DNA of 64,000 nt from assembly GCF_949987515.2 (NCBI RefSeq), contig NC_082692.2, forward strand, positions 86,623,488 through 86,687,487, given 5' to 3'. Numbering within the stretch: position 1 is the stretch's first letter; every line of letters starts with the position of its first letter. The notes under the pieces are model-generated. The model was not told where the DNA came from and made no database searches. It saw nothing but the letters and a program-made list of their open reading frames with translations. The position numbers and the translations under genes were made by a program. Source of the DNA: Delphinus delphis (taxonomy: Eukaryota > Chordata > Mammalia > Artiodactyla > Delphinidae). Positions 24,631-42,243 of this stretch are shown piece after piece.

Positions 24631-25904
24631 TGGCTTCTGACACAGTGCCTAGAGCATAGAGGTGATCATGATTCTTCAGAGCTAAAAGTGCTAAATCAGA
24701 CCCATACCGTCTGGGCTGGCAGCTGAGGAGGAGGAATGAATGCACGAGTCAACGTGATCCTAATGTGTTTTCGAGAGACTCAGACGTCTAGGGAGTTTCA
24801 TTGGGCTTTTGACAAGAATCACTGCATTGGTAAGCAAGTTTAAGTTTGCAATAGCCCCAATTCAAGTAAGGATCATTAATTCCTCATTTTTCATTTTAAA
24901 AAGATGCTGAGTGCATGTGGTCAGCGTTCCGCCACTGAAAGGCAAAACCATGTTCGTTATAGGCAAAGCACATGCCCCCACAGACCGTGCCCTTTTAGGA
25001 TTAGCTTAAACTGGAAGCTAAAGGAAAATGGATCATGTAATCAGAAAAACCCATCTGAATGAAACCCCAGGAACCACACTTTGTTTTCTAGCTGCTTTCG
25101 GGAATTCACATTTAATCAAAATTGAAGAGTACAGCGGTTACCGTGAGAACTCTTGCATCTCATCTCCGTTTTAATGATTTCTTTTTAATTAGTTGATGCT
25201 CTGCAGATATCCTAGTGTGCTTCAAACAACTGGGAAACAGAAAAAGAAGTGGGAGTTGCAGTTGCTTCTGGCAGAATTGTGTTTGCTTCCTTGGTTCTGG
25301 GCAATCTTGCTAACAAGTAACCTGTAACCTACCGCTAAGGCTACAACTAGATAATTACTTGGTTAATTTTCATACTTTAGTTTACAATCCTAATGAGTTC
25401 TCTGACTCGTATTCCCTAGGCAATGTAGAGTTCTATCTCGTCACATTTGTGGTTCTTGTATTTGGAGTCTCCTGTTTTCATTTAAAAGATGAAAAGCTTA
25501 ATTAGTGCCCCCAGTTCCTAGATTTTTATACGCTGTCGTATGCTTTTGCCAGGAGTGTTAGGATATTTTGTCATTTAAAACTCAAAAGGGAACTGAGTGA
25601 AATGCCTGTCACTTTGAAGCAGTTTCTTTCATCGTAATCATGACTAGGTTACAAAGAGTAGCATAACGCAAACGGACTTAAGAGTCACTGCTTGAGAAGC
25701 CCGTGGAGGCAGAGTTGGGAAAGGTAAAGGGTTTGGCGTCAGGAGGATGCAAATTCAAATCACATCTCTACACTCATCTGGGCAAGGTTCTCAGTCTGAA
25801 TGTGAACTGGTGATAAGGCCCTTTGCCTGGCAGAACTGCCCTATGGATTTGGTGAGATCGTGAGGTCCCGTGTTTTGCACACCCACACCTGATGGTCTCT
25901 GTAT
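24631..25904. other. Intergenic, apparently unique
   Basis: AT-rich and largely free of recognised repeats, except a weak MIR-like phrase near 25728-25860. Confidence 0.5.
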
Positions 25905-26205
25905 TGGTGCTATCCAACAGAAATGAAATGTGAGTCGCATCTGTGATTTAAATGTTTCCAGTAGCCACATTAAAAAGTAAAAAAGGTGAAATGAAGTATA
26001 ATTATTTTATTTAATCCAAGATATGCAAAGTATTAACATTTCAACATGCATAGACTTCTTGAAATAGTTTACATCATCTCTCTTTTGGAGCATTAAGTCT
26101 TTGAAATCCATTTTCTCAGAACAGTTCAATTTAGACTCACCATACTTTAAGTGTTTAATAGCCAGCTGTGGCCAGTGGCTACAGTACTGGAAAGTGTAGC
26201 ACTGG
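25905..26205 (+). mobile_element. hAT-like non-autonomous DNA transposon relic
   Basis: The outer words ggtgctatccaacag and tactggaaagtgtagcac are degenerate inverted repeats. 'ccagtagccacattaaaaag' is a familiar internal block. I cannot name the family securely. Confidence 0.6.
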
Positions 26206-27548
26206 ATGATCAATCAATTTTCATTTCTTTCCCTTTATATTTTAGGAATAAAGTTGTCATCCATCCAGTGGAGTGGCTGTTACGGAGCCTCGGGACTCTT
26301 TCCTCGTCGTAGTTCGGAAATCGGTTTAATCCTGGGAGAAACGACCGTTAGCACGACTGGAAGAGTACAGGTATCAGTGGTTTGTTGAATTTTAATTGCC
26401 TTAATATGGGTCTCATGGGGGAAAATGTACTCCTTGATATTTAAAATGGTCATTGAAATCAAAGAGGGCTATAAAAGGCGCCTAAAGATAGTGTGAAAAA
26501 TATAGAGCGATCAAGTTCAGTTGGTCGAAACTCGAGATTTTTGTACCTTTAGACGAGGTCCATGAATGGACTTCGGGGGCACATAAAGCCTCCAAAATTA
26601 TATGCAAATTTTTTTGTGTTGTGTATCATACGTATATTTTCCTGTGGGGAGAACCCGTAATTTCCATCACGTTCTTAAATGCGCCAAGGAAATGACAGTG
26701 TAAGCAGCTGTGGTGGTAGAAATCCCTGTTGGCTACAGGGGAAATTCTGTTTACGTGGGAACTACGGTTTCATATCTGGGAGGACGGAAGTTGTACGTCG
26801 TCTCTTGTCACCGTTAACCAGGAAAATCCCTCAACTCGCCTGTTGAGGAAATGCCTGTGCTCAGAGGCACTTGGGGGCTCAGACTCACTGAAAAATGGGA
26901 TTCGCGTCTCCTGACTGATGTTCACTCCAGGGCATCCACTGGTGAGCTGTGTTTATATTTTGGTTGAGGGCACAGGAGTGAATACGTTCAAGTTAACTGT
27001 GCACTTGACAGCGACCTTTCCCCCGTGGGAGTGGCCGTAAGGGCTATGGGAACGGGTGTTGGGTTCTGAATTCAGATCCCAGTTTGTTCATTAAGCAGCC
27101 ACCGTTTGTCTCCTTGAGTCTCCTGCTCATTGATCAAATCATTTCTCAGGTCTCTTCCGACTCCTTTTAGGAGTTGATTTGCTAAATTCGGTTCGGGAAA
27201 CCTCGTATGACATTGCAAATTAGGACCAAGTGTATCCATATGAAAAAGTGATTGAAAAAATAAGTTGGAATTGAAGGGTCCGGAATTGGGATTAGAATGT
27301 ATGTTACTTTTTATTTCCCTCCACTGTTTCACACGGGGCACAGACTGACCCCTAAATCCAGAGGCACCCAGGGAGCCCTGATTGGAAACCCCTCAACTTC
27401 AGCCTGATGGCACATGACTGTTTAGGTGGGAGATCTTTGCTCTTGTAGCCGCGTACACCCCTCTGGCCTTTAATGAGAACACACAAGGCAGGAAGGCTAT
27501 TTCTCCAAAGAAACCCACGCACTTAGTCTTATACCCAACCTGTGTATG
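26206..27548. other. Intergenic, apparently unique
   Basis: No recognised repeat or gene. The adjoining 27781-28794 before the PDZRN3 3' end is also unassigned, apart from the GTAT repeat. Confidence 0.55.
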
Positions 27549-27563
27549 TCTTGCCGCGTTTTT

Positions 27564-27766
27564 GTTTTGTTTTTGCGGTACGCGGGCTCCTCACTGCTGT
27601 GGCCTCTCCCGCCGCGGAGCACAGGCTCCGGACGCGCAGGCTCAGCGGCCACGGCTCACGGGCCCAGCCGCTCTGCGGCATGTGGGATCTTCCCGGACCG
27701 AGGCACGGACCCGTGTCCCCTGCATCGGCAGGTGGACTCTCAACCACTGTGCCATCAGGGAAGCCC
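27564..27766 (-). mobile_element. CHR-2-like SINE
   Basis: A full-length copy ending 'catcagggaagccc'. The flanks tcttgccgcgttttt (27549-27563) and tcttgacgcaattt (27767-27780) look like a slightly diverged target-site duplication. It lies about 1 kb past the PDZRN3 poly(A) signals. Confidence 0.9.
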
Positions 27767-28276
27767 TCTTGACGCAATTTGTAATTCATCTGACTGGTGT
27801 TGGTTCTCGGTGACACACTAACTAGCAAGAAAGGGTGTGAGGTTAAGAGAGCTGGAGATGGGGCGCTGCTCCTGGGAGCCAAGGATCCAATTCTGTTGGA
27901 AGTTGAACTTGGAGAGTATTGGAAAACCATGGTGCTAACAGGCCACCTTTTGCAAACACTAAGGTAGCAGGTGTAATTATCTTCGCGATGCCTGGTCTGG
28001 AAGAGGTTATGAACAGATATCTTAATAGTGAGGAATAAATATATCGGTGTCGTATCTACATTGTTTGTTCTAATGGAAGTACGACTACTAATGACTAGTC
28101 TTAAGATGTTGGCCACAAGGGAGGAATATGGGTTCGAACAGGGTGTGTTGGAGGAATCTAAGTCTCAGATACCTAAACACCTGGCCACTTCAATCCAAAT
28201 TTCAGTGAGAAAACCAGGTGTCTGGCATCACGGCAAATGAAAATACCTTTTGTGATCCCAGTCATTCGTTCATTTG

Positions 28277-28299
28277 TGTATGTATGTATGTACGTATGT
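28277..28299 (+). repeat. (GTAT)n short tetranucleotide repeat
   Basis: Five or six imperfect GTAT units about 0.5 kb past the PDZRN3 3' end. Confidence 0.85.
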
Positions 28300-28816
28300 C
28301 TTTTTAGTAGACATTATAGCTGACATTTGTGTGAACGCTATCATCGGGGAACAATTCGTAGTGAATTCAGTATTTGGGATCCTGTGGGGTGTTGCGGTGT
28401 GAAACATACCAGTTTTGAAGCCCACCCACTTTGGTGACCCTTGCTATTCTATGAAAATATTGTGGCTTTTGCAGATGCATGTTAGAAATGGAAAGTTGGG
28501 CCTAGCTACTCAGAGATGTTGTTAGATATTACCGACAGGCGGTAATGGTGGCAGTAAACCAAAGGGGTTTTGTTGTGAACACGAGCTTGGTTGATAAACT
28601 TGCTCAGTTATTCCAGTTTATAGCACAGTGGGCCAAGTTGAGGGTTTCTGTAAGGCAGACAGTCATTCGAATGCTAGATTTTTTTCCTAACAAACAGACC
28701 TGTCTGTCTTTGGATTCCGAGCAGAATGAAGGTAGTGGATGACCTGAAACGCTCACATTCTTCCGAGGCAGCAGGTAATACAATGAAGGGAAAAAAAATA
28801 CACACTGCAAAAGGCT

Positions 28817-28822
28817 TTTATT
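28817..28822 (-). terminator. PDZRN3: Poly(A) signal AATAAA, distal
   Basis: The minus strand reads AATAAA here. A T-rich run follows about 20-30 bases further downstream on the minus strand (plus 28790-28799), a suitable downstream element. Cleavage is predicted near 28795-28805. Confidence 0.6.
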
Positions 28823-28882
28823 TTATAGGCACCACTGCAAAATGAGGAATCACTTCAAAACATATCAAATAGAAAATAATAA

Positions 28883-28888
28883 TTTATT
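28883..28888 (-). terminator. PDZRN3: Poly(A) signal AATAAA, proximal
   Basis: The minus strand reads AATAAA here, about 820 bases after the stop codon. It is one of two canonical signals within 75 bp; either could direct 3' end formation. Confidence 0.55.
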
Positions 28889-29707
28889 TTAACTTCATTT
28901 TACTTACTGTTTATAACTAACCATGGTTCTCTGAATTTGCTCGAAAAAGTCTGTCCCTTTGAATCTACAAAGCAAAGGTTTACTACAGTGAGCACTTAAA
29001 ATTCCACAAACCGTCTCCATCCACAACTTTCCTGTACATGCAAAGTCCTCCAACGGGTTGCAGTATCTGCAAACATGCTTTAAACTTCCACGAAGCTGTG
29101 TTATAGTTTGCCGTCTGTTAAAAACCTTTACACTCTCTTGGGAACTTTAACCAGGAGAAGAATGTTTAAATTTATGTGTAGTATACCTCGTGAACCACAG
29201 AGTTTGGTGGTTTCTGGAGCTGAAGCTTTGACCTAACGTTAAACGGTCACTCACATATTATAAAGTAGGGTTCCATTAAAAATACATACTGGCAGTCGTA
29301 TCTGAGTTTTCGGCAGGCAAAAAAAAAAAGTGTGTTTAACTTTCGTATATGAATATAGTGTGTAAACAAATTCTTCGGTGAAGGTATGCTTAATAAAAGA
29401 GCTTTTTGAAATTTTAAAAACTTCATGTGAAAGGTAACGCGTATAAAAAGTCCCATTGCTATTTGCAAAAAAGCTCTGTTTGTTTTGTTAATATTGCCTT
29501 CCAAGACAGTTACGGGTGGTTTTTCTCCGCTTAAAATAGAGCTAAGACGACACCCAGAGTGAGTGAGTGGGTAGGGCTCGCTGATTTCGACTATAAACAT
29601 GATGACACTATTTATCTTATATACAAAAGCTTGCCGCATTGAACGAGGCAGGAATTGCTACCTCAACGGTAGTGTTCTCTCTTATGTACATAATGCAGAA
29701 GGGAAAA

Positions 29708-33400
<3,693 letters not shown>

Positions 33401-33502
33401 CTGGAGTTCGGGCCTTGCAATTAGCAAGGAAAAGTTCTTGTTGTCTTCACTGGTTAGAAGAGCCACGGCCTCTTCGCGGTTCTGTACCTCTATCCCGTTA
33501 AT
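33401..33502 (-). CDS. PDZRN3: PDZRN3 exon: end of PDZ2
   Basis: This 102-bp, phase 0-0 exon encodes 34 residues: [20 protein letters not shown], then [17 protein letters not shown] plus the EEAVALL helix and the FSLLIARP strand close the second PDZ domain. The residue at the start of the helix, which normally selects the ligand type, lies in NREEA. The acceptor is CTTTTTAG ending at 33503 and the donor is a strong GTGAGT from 33400. The sequence matches the PDZRN3 I remember except for a conservative Glu/Asp difference in TSED. Confidence 0.95.
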
Positions 33503-35762
33503 CTAAAAAGGAAAAGGTGGAAGGGTAGACAAGGAGCATGAGTAAGTTGTGCAGAATCATTCTGCACTGTTGCAGGCCTGCATCTCACAGCTGGAACAGA
33601 GAACTTCCAGGTAGCTTGAAAAGAAAACGCTGGTGTTCAGAAGGAAAGGCCTTGCTCAAACTGACACAGTGTCTCTGGGCTACATGACAGCCTCCACGGG
33701 CGTAGTGCCCAGGCGGAGGCTACGTGAACAGAAGTAGCTGGGACTCCAAAAGGCAGCCCTGAGAAAAATCACAGCGTTGTGAAGAGGGAAAACATCTAAG
33801 CAATTTAATGACACGTAATTAAATATACTCAGGCAGGAGTCTAAATGGAATCTACTAAAGCGTGACTTCAGATAATATCGGAGAAAAAAGCAGCACTGGG
33901 GGCTGTACGTGAACGTGCTGGAATTATGCAGCGTGTTCTGTGTTCCCAGTTTCACACTTGAATGTTTTAAGGTGGGACACAAGGTCAAGCGGGAGGGAGT
34001 CTCTCACCATCACGCCTGATCATGCTAGGGCAGGATTCTGGCTTCCTGTCCTGTCACCTTCGAGCTCTGCTGGTCTGGAGGTCTCAGCTCCAGGGTGCAC
34101 GGCAATGGTTCCGTGGAGCTGGAAGGGGAGCCTGCCCTCGACTCTCTATGCCAGTGAAGGAACGGGCAGCAAAGGGGGCGACAGCTCTCGGTCAACGAGG
34201 GGAGGTGTGGCAGGCGGGGAGGGCCAGATAAGGAACTCAGTGCTTCCGTGGCCAAGGGCAGATGCCAGTGGAAAACTAGAGCCGCTGAAAAGGCCGTTAC
34301 TCCCGAGGGTTCAGCCCCGTCAGGAATGACAGTCCGGGCTGAAGTCAGGGCAAGTGTAAGAATAAGCAGTGGCAAAAGGAAACGAAAATTACTCGCAGGG
34401 AGGTAGGCAGGGATACGTCTAAACACAGTGGATTCGAAATGAGAAGACAGGAATGAGCAGAGGTAGAAGCTAAGTCTTCTACCCATGAACCAGAGCCTCT
34501 CAATTTCTGTGAGATTAAAAAAGACTGTAATAGAATTTACCATGTGATCCAGCAGTGCCACCCCTGGGCATATATCCAGACAAAACTATAATGAATTCCA
34601 AAAGACACACGCACCCCGGTGTTCACTGAAGCACTGTTTGCTACAACAGCCAAGACATGGAAGCAACCTAAACGTCCATGGACAGATGAATGGATAAAGA
34701 AGGCGTGGTACATACAGACAGACAATGGAATATTACTCAGCCATCAAAAAGAAAGAACGAGACGATGCCTTTTCCAGCAACATGGATGCAACTAGAGATT
34801 ATCATACTAAGTGAAGGAAGTCAGAAAGAGAAAGACAACTATCTTATGATGGCACTCATACGTGAAACCTAAAATATGACACAAATAAACCTATTTCTGA
34901 AGCAGAAACAGACTCACGGACACAGAGAACAGACGGGTGGTTGCCAAGGGGGACGAGGGGGGGAGAGGGTTGGATTGGGAGTCTGGGATTAGCAGAGGCA
35001 AACTGGTATATATAGAGAATGGATAAACAACAAGGTCCTACACTGTGTGTAGCACAGGGAACTATACCCAATCTCCCGTGATTAAACCTTAATGGAAAAT
35101 AATAGAACGTATACACATGTATAACTGAGTCACTTTACAGCTGTAACTAACGCAAGATTGTAAATCAACTGTACTTCAATAAAGAATGTTATTTGTTAAA
35201 AAAAATAATTAAAGCTTAAATTAAAAGACAATTAAAGGGAAAAAAAGACGGGTCTCAGTTTGACTCGAAAGAGCAACAGGTATCCTTTACAGATAAAGAA
35301 ACTACTCTTAAAAGCCATGGCATATGCTAGTTAAATGCTGAGGCATGGCGTTTAAAAGATGGCTCAAACTTGAAATGTTCGGTCCAAAATTAATCCCTCC
35401 GAGAAAGCTCAAATGAGCATTATTTTGTTTCACAAGAACTGTGGGCCTGACCTGGCCCACTGATGTGTTGTCTGTGGCCCAAAGAGAAGGGCAAGGAAAG
35501 GAGATGAGCTGGCTCATATGCTGCAAAGCGCTGGGGCAGCCTTCCTGCTTAGGTGGGGCAGGCATCCTCTCCAGTTTGTCTCACGCCTCACACACCCTGT
35601 TGCCAGGTATTTTCCATAGCTTGTACTTCAGCCATCACCTTCTCTGGCCTCACCACACACCCGATATTTGCGACCCCCTGTTTGTTAACTTCTGCATTTC
35701 CACCCCAAAGCTATTAATGAGAACCAGTTTGCTCTTTAGTGATAAACAGGAAGCTGACCTAC
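33503..35762 (-). other. PDZRN3: PDZRN3 intron, 2260 bp
   Basis: GT-AG intron. About 34515-35190 is an L1 3' fragment on the plus strand. The rest (33503-34514 and 35191-35762) shows no recognised element. Confidence 0.85.
34515..35190 (+). mobile_element. L1 3' fragment in PDZRN3 intron
   Basis: This aligns by eye with 47000-47650 of the large L1: the 'gatccagcag' and 'ggaagcaacctaaa' blocks of late ORF2, the 'agcacagggaactat' 3' UTR block and a terminal A-rich run near 35190. It is truncated at its 5' end and antisense to the gene. It carries a G-rich tract at 34949-34969. Confidence 0.9.
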
Positions 35763-35825
35763 CTGGATGATGCGGTCTCCTTCTCGGATGCGCCCATCCT
35801 TGGCCGCGATGCTGTTAGGGTCGAT
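35763..35825 (-). CDS. PDZRN3: PDZRN3 exon: middle of PDZ2
   Basis: This small 63-bp, phase 0-0 exon encodes 21 residues, [20 protein letters not shown] plus Q. This is the characteristic PDZ segment of a first helix (A-A-K-D-G) followed by the GD-I strand. The acceptor is GTTTCAG ending at 35826 and the donor is GTAGGT from 35762. Both flanking exons carry the rest of PDZ2. In-frame skipping would remove the middle of the fold and should destroy the domain. It is too short to show as an independent reading frame and was found by matching the expected protein between its neighbours. Confidence 0.93.
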
Positions 35826-37090
<1,265 letters not shown>

Positions 37091-38044
37091 CTAGACAAAG
37101 AAAGGGCATTTCCCTGTGAGACCCCGGCAGGCAGTGAGGGCTGGGAGGACGTCCAATGCTTTAAAAAACATTTCGTTTAAATGATGAACTGGATTTCTTC
37201 GCATTGGATGTGGGCAGAGCGGTTAACTTACTAAACAAAAAAGTGATTACGGGCATGGGATCAATGCCCAGGGCATTTCTGACCTTTCCGTCAATATAAA
37301 GTCATTTTGAAAATAGTTATTGTATTGATCCCCCCAAAGAAAAATTACCCATATTTCACTCAGCGTCAAGACTTCTGGGGTCGGGCTTTGAAAAAGCATT
37401 CTTTAAATGTCTGCCGCAAACAAGAATATTTCCAAACCCCAACCCATCCAGCCATTTCAGTACAAATGCCTCCAATGTGTGTGGTGAGATTATTTCCCGT
37501 TGTGTTCTGTTAATATGCACAGTAACAGAACTTGCAAACAGACTACACATAAATTGATCCAGGGAAGGAGGGTAACGTGATAGCACGCAATTAATGCTTT
37601 CCCCAACAGCTGTGATATTTACAGTCGAGAAATTAGTTTCCGCCGCTATTACAGCAAATTAAGTAAAAGCAAAGCGAGCCCAAACGCGAGACACAAGGGC
37701 ACAGGGAACGCCACTGTATTTGCCAATTAACCTGCACTTTGGAATGACGTCAGAACTTTGAAAACTGTTGGACCCCTGGAGGAAGTGGCGTGCTTCTCTG
37801 AAAGCGTTCACGGGCCAAGTCTCCCTTTCCGCCCATCCTGCCAACCACCCACACGAGACGCGGCAGCATGAAGGGCCAAGGGCTGCCTGATGATAAGTCC
37901 TCAGGCAGAGGCCCCGGTCTGGCGTTTAGTGTTAGCTGCTTGCCAACCAGCAGGAGCTCTGAGATGGGGTCGGTCTCTGGAAATATCTTCTCTCTCCCGG
38001 TTCTTCTTGGTGAGGGCACAGTTGTTTTTGTGGTCAAAGCTCAA

Positions 38045-38300
38045 CACAGTTACATAGCAGATACTTACGGACCCCTCCCCTGGGTGCCCAGTACCATGGA
38101 TACTTTCGAGACAGAAGAACAGGAGGTGCAAAGGCCCTGGGGCCAGGAGGGCTGAAGCCCTGTGAACGAGGAAGAGCGGGGCAGGCTGAGCATAGCCAGG
38201 CAGCGGGGCCAACGGGCCAGCGTCGGGGAGCTCAGATTTGATTTCAGCATCACGGGGAGCCTTGGAACACTTTTAAAGTGAAGACTGCCATGATCTGCTG
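38045..38300 (-). mobile_element. L2-like relic, inverted
   Basis: 'ggtgcaaaggccctggggcc' and the downstream 'gccttggaacacttttaaag' resemble the repeat at 3935 and 11025. Ancient and diverged. Confidence 0.45.
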
Positions 38301-38335
38301 GATACTTTCAGCAGGCTTTCCGGCTGATGTGTAGA

Positions 38336-38555
38336 GTATAGTGTGGTGCTTAAGAGATGAGGCTCAAAGACCTGTGTGCAGATCCCAACTCTAGCTTTTT
38401 CTAGCAGCTTCATCACGGGGTTTCACGGGCTCGTTACTATATCTGAGCCTGCTTCCTCACTGGCGCATGTCACCCTGCCGCTTGGACAGGGTGAAGAGTC
38501 ACTGAGACGAGACTGCCGAGCTCTGAGCACAGTGACGGGCCCAGAGACAGTCCAC
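38336..38555 (+). mobile_element. MIR relic
   Basis: It starts at 'gtggtgcttaagagatgagg' with 'gcagatcccaactctagctt' after it, fitting the MIR head. The 3' half is weak. Confidence 0.55.
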
Positions 38556-40768
38556 GGAAAACCGCAGTACAAGACGTGCAGGCAGCTTCTTGCCGGAAGT
38601 CACAGCCGTGGTCTGCAGCAGCCGAGTGCGTGTATTTCTCGTGCCCCCCAATAAGATAATTTTATTTTCTGAATATTGACCTGTGAATTAATTCAATGAC
38701 TTCCTCATTATAGCTTTAGCAACCTGGCACGTTTCCCTTAAATGAAATCCCATTAATTTCTGATAATTTAGTGGAGTTGGATGGAAATTTCGTTTCTCGT
38801 TGTTTTGAGAAAAAGACTAAGCAATCAAAGAGGTAGCACGAGTTTAACCACGAGGGCACATAACTTTCCAGGTACTTTGGAATAACCCGGTTGCATACCG
38901 CAAATACACTAGGCCCACAGCATCCTCATGTTTCAAACGCATGCCCAAGTCTCTGTCTCAGGTTGCACCTCATCTGGGTGCAGGCTAAAGGGAAGACCTT
39001 CTCCGTTTCGGCGCTTCCTAAGAGGCAGCGTAAATCCGTGGAATTTCCCGATTACTCGTTTGTCTCTACATGCACCGCTGCAGCCCCACTGCTGCCACAG
39101 AGCCCTGGCTTCAAGGTGGAAGCCAGCCGGTTCTGGAACAAGTTCACGTGCAACCAAAGCAGAGAGAAAGGTAACTGGAGAGGCTGAAAGAAGAAAACTT
39201 AGAAAGATAATAAACATTGTGATATGACTTTTCCCAGAATAAAAGCGATACTACAGGTTATAGTTTTCACTGAATGACTGGCCACCAAGGTGAACAGCTC
39301 TTAAGAAAGGTCAAAAGATACCAGAGCTCCACTGGGCTTCACTCTACTATGACTCAAAGTTTGCTTCAAGGTCACGGCGAGGTAGGTGCGGAAAATGAGG
39401 GCAGTGTTTAGAAATTTTATAGCACTTGGATGCTGTCATGATAGCCAAGGATAGGATTAGCAGACTTGTCTCACTGACCACGGTGTAAGACTGCGTCAGG
39501 TACTATTGAGCTGAAGTGGCAAGGGGTGAGCTATGGAGTCACTCGTGGTAGAATCACGTATTGGTCAGTGACATGTTAAAAATTAAACCAACCGGCTAAC
39601 CTGGTCCCCCCGGTCTTTCACCGCCGAGAGTCTGAGAAGCATGACTCTGTAATACACGTGTAGGATTGAGGGCTCCATTTAAGAACTCGGGAAAGTGAAA
39701 AGTCTGGAACTGATGTCTTGGGAAAAAAACAGCATGACGTACTAGGAGTATTCAAGTAGGAAAAAGGAAGACTCGTAGGGAATGTGACAGATGAAGGTCT
39801 GACATGTAAAAAAAGATTTCATGCATTTGGCCTAGTCCCCAAACTCTGTGCAGTCTGCTATCTACAATCAATAGGATTTTGATCAAAACCTAACTTGAAA
39901 AGCACTCCTACTCTATTTTTTGTCAATATTTTGATGGACAGAAATTGGAAGAACTACTATTATAACAAGAGACAACTTTCTTAGAACAAAACAGCAGGTT
40001 GGCGTGGAAGAGATCCTAAAACATTTGTTGCTTTAAAGTATTTTCACCTGAATCACTGATAATTAATCAAGAACAGTATCCTACGCTCTTCCTTACTTAA
40101 ACCCTTTTTATATGCTGCCGTTAACCCCATATGTGGTTCGAAAATTAGTCATAGATTCCCCATAAATGCTGTTTGGACTTATGTTACATACAACACGTGT
40201 TGGTGAAGATGACATTTCTGCCTGGTAGACAAGACGTTCTGATTACCAGGTCTGTTTGCAGTCACTGATATTCTGAAAACAACGCTTCCTCACTCTAGTA
40301 GAATGATATACGGCCCAGCACTGCACTGAGCCTTTAAATCCCACTGCAAAATTTCCCAGGACAGGCTGTCATGGGGACACTCACATTCTCACTTTGGATA
40401 GACTTGACTTAAAAACTGCAAAGGCCAATTTACGTCCTTGCTGCGGAGGAGAAGCCCAGGCCTGGCTGCGGCCTGAGGCGTACGCTGTGTGTCAGGGCAG
40501 TGCATGGGAGGAGCCAACTCCAATCTGAAACACTCGCCTGAGGATGTCCAAGCCCCACGCCCCACCCCAATTCCAGCTGGCTGCCAAGCACAACTTTAGC
40601 ACTCGATGCTTTAAACCAGACTCAAGAAGGGGAGCGCAATTCTACTTTAAGGGCAGTCCTTTAGGAGCCGCTTTCTATCTTGGAAGTGGTCTGGTTCTAA
40701 AAAGGATGTGTGGTACTGCATAAACAGATGCCGGTAAAGCACATTTTCGGTAATAATAAAGCACAGGG

Positions 40769-41130
40769 GAACTTCCCGGGTGGCTCAGTGGTTAAGAATG
40801 CGCCTGCCAATGCACGGGACACGGGTTCAAGCCCTGGTCTGGGAAGATCCCACGTGCCGCGGAGCAACTAAGCCTGTGTGCCACAACTACTGAGCCTGTG
40901 CTCTGGAGTCCGCGAGCCACAACCACCGAGCCTGTGAGCCACAACCACTGAAGCCCGCGCTCCTAGAGCCCATGCTCCGCGACGAGAAGCCACCGCAATG
41001 AGAAGCCCACGCACCGCCATGAAGAGCAGCCTCTGCTCGCGGCAACTAGAGAAAGCCCTTGCGCAGCAACAAAGACCCAACGCAGCCCAAAATAAATAAA
41101 TAAATAAATTTATAAAACAAGCAAACAAAC
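40769..41130 (+). mobile_element. CHR-type SINE, long form
   Basis: It starts 'acttcccgggtggctcagtg', contains repeated 'gagccacaaccac' units and ends in an A/T-rich tail with AAAT and AAAC repeats. The duplication aaagcacaggg occurs at 40758-40768 and 41131-41141. It lies just 5' of the large L1. Confidence 0.92.
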
Positions 41131-42243
41131 AAAGCACAGGGTATTACTCTGGGGTTTACTCTAGGTATGTACTTGACAATGATGTTGAGATAGCATGGGC
41201 TATAGTATTTGCTTTTGTTACCTGGATCTTCTTGGGAACTCTAAAAAGAAGTTGGAAAAGTGTCACTTACAACCCACACGAGGACAGAGACAAGACAGTG
41301 GAGTAGAAGGATGTCAGCTCACGGCTTCCTACAAAAAACAACCAAATCACAACTAACTGCTCAACAACCATGGACCAAAAAACCCCTGGAAGCTACCAAA
41401 AAAAGACATACTACATCCAAAGACAAAGAAGCCACAACAAGATGGTAGGAGGGGGTGCAACTGCTATAAAATCAAATCCCAGACCCACCGGGGGTGGGGG
41501 GCGACTCACAAGTGGGAAAATAATTACACCACAGAAGTTCTCCCACAGGAGTGAAAATTCTGAGTCCTACGTCAGGCTCCTCAGCCTGGGGGTCTGGTTA
41601 CAAGAGGAAGGAGCCCTCAGAGAGTCTGGCAGGGTTTGATTGCAGGAATTCCACAGGACAGTAGGAAACGGTAAGTCCACTCTTGGAGGGCACACACAGG
41701 GTCCTGTGCGTACTAGGAGCCAGGGAAAAAAGCAGTGACTTCATAAGACTCTGGGCAAGACGTACCTGCTAGTATTGGAGGGTCTCCTGCAGAGACGGGC
41801 ATTGGTTGTGGCTCACTGAGGGTACAAAGACACTGGCGGCGGCAGTTCTGAGGAGTACTCATTGGCGTGAGCCCTCCTGGAGGCTGCCATTTTCTTACCG
41901 AGTCCTGGCCCTACCCAACAGCCTGCAGGCTCCAGTGCTGGGATGCCTCAGGCTAAACAACCAACAGGGCAGGAACACAGCCCCACGCATCAGCAGACAG
42001 CCTGCATAAAGTCTTCCTGAGCCTACAGCCCTCAAGGCACGCCCCTTGGCATGGCCATAGCTACCCGCCAGAAGGACAAGACCCAGTTCCACGCACCAGT
42101 GGGCAGGAACCACTGCCTCCCACTGGGAAGCCTGCACAAGCCTCTCAGACAGCCTCCTGCCCCGGGGGGCAGACAGCAGAAGCAAGAAAAACTACAACCC
42201 TGCAGCCTGGAACGGACACCGCAATCACAGAAAGTTAGACAAA

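Larger units (their letters stand above)
28795..29707 (-). other. PDZRN3: PDZRN3 3' untranslated region
   Basis: About 0.9 kb of AT-rich sequence follows the stop codon, in contrast to the GC-rich coding exon. It ends near two AATAAA signals. The length agrees with my memory of the human 3' UTR (roughly 0.9 kb). The exact cleavage site is inferred, and no transposable element was recognised inside it. Confidence 0.7.
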
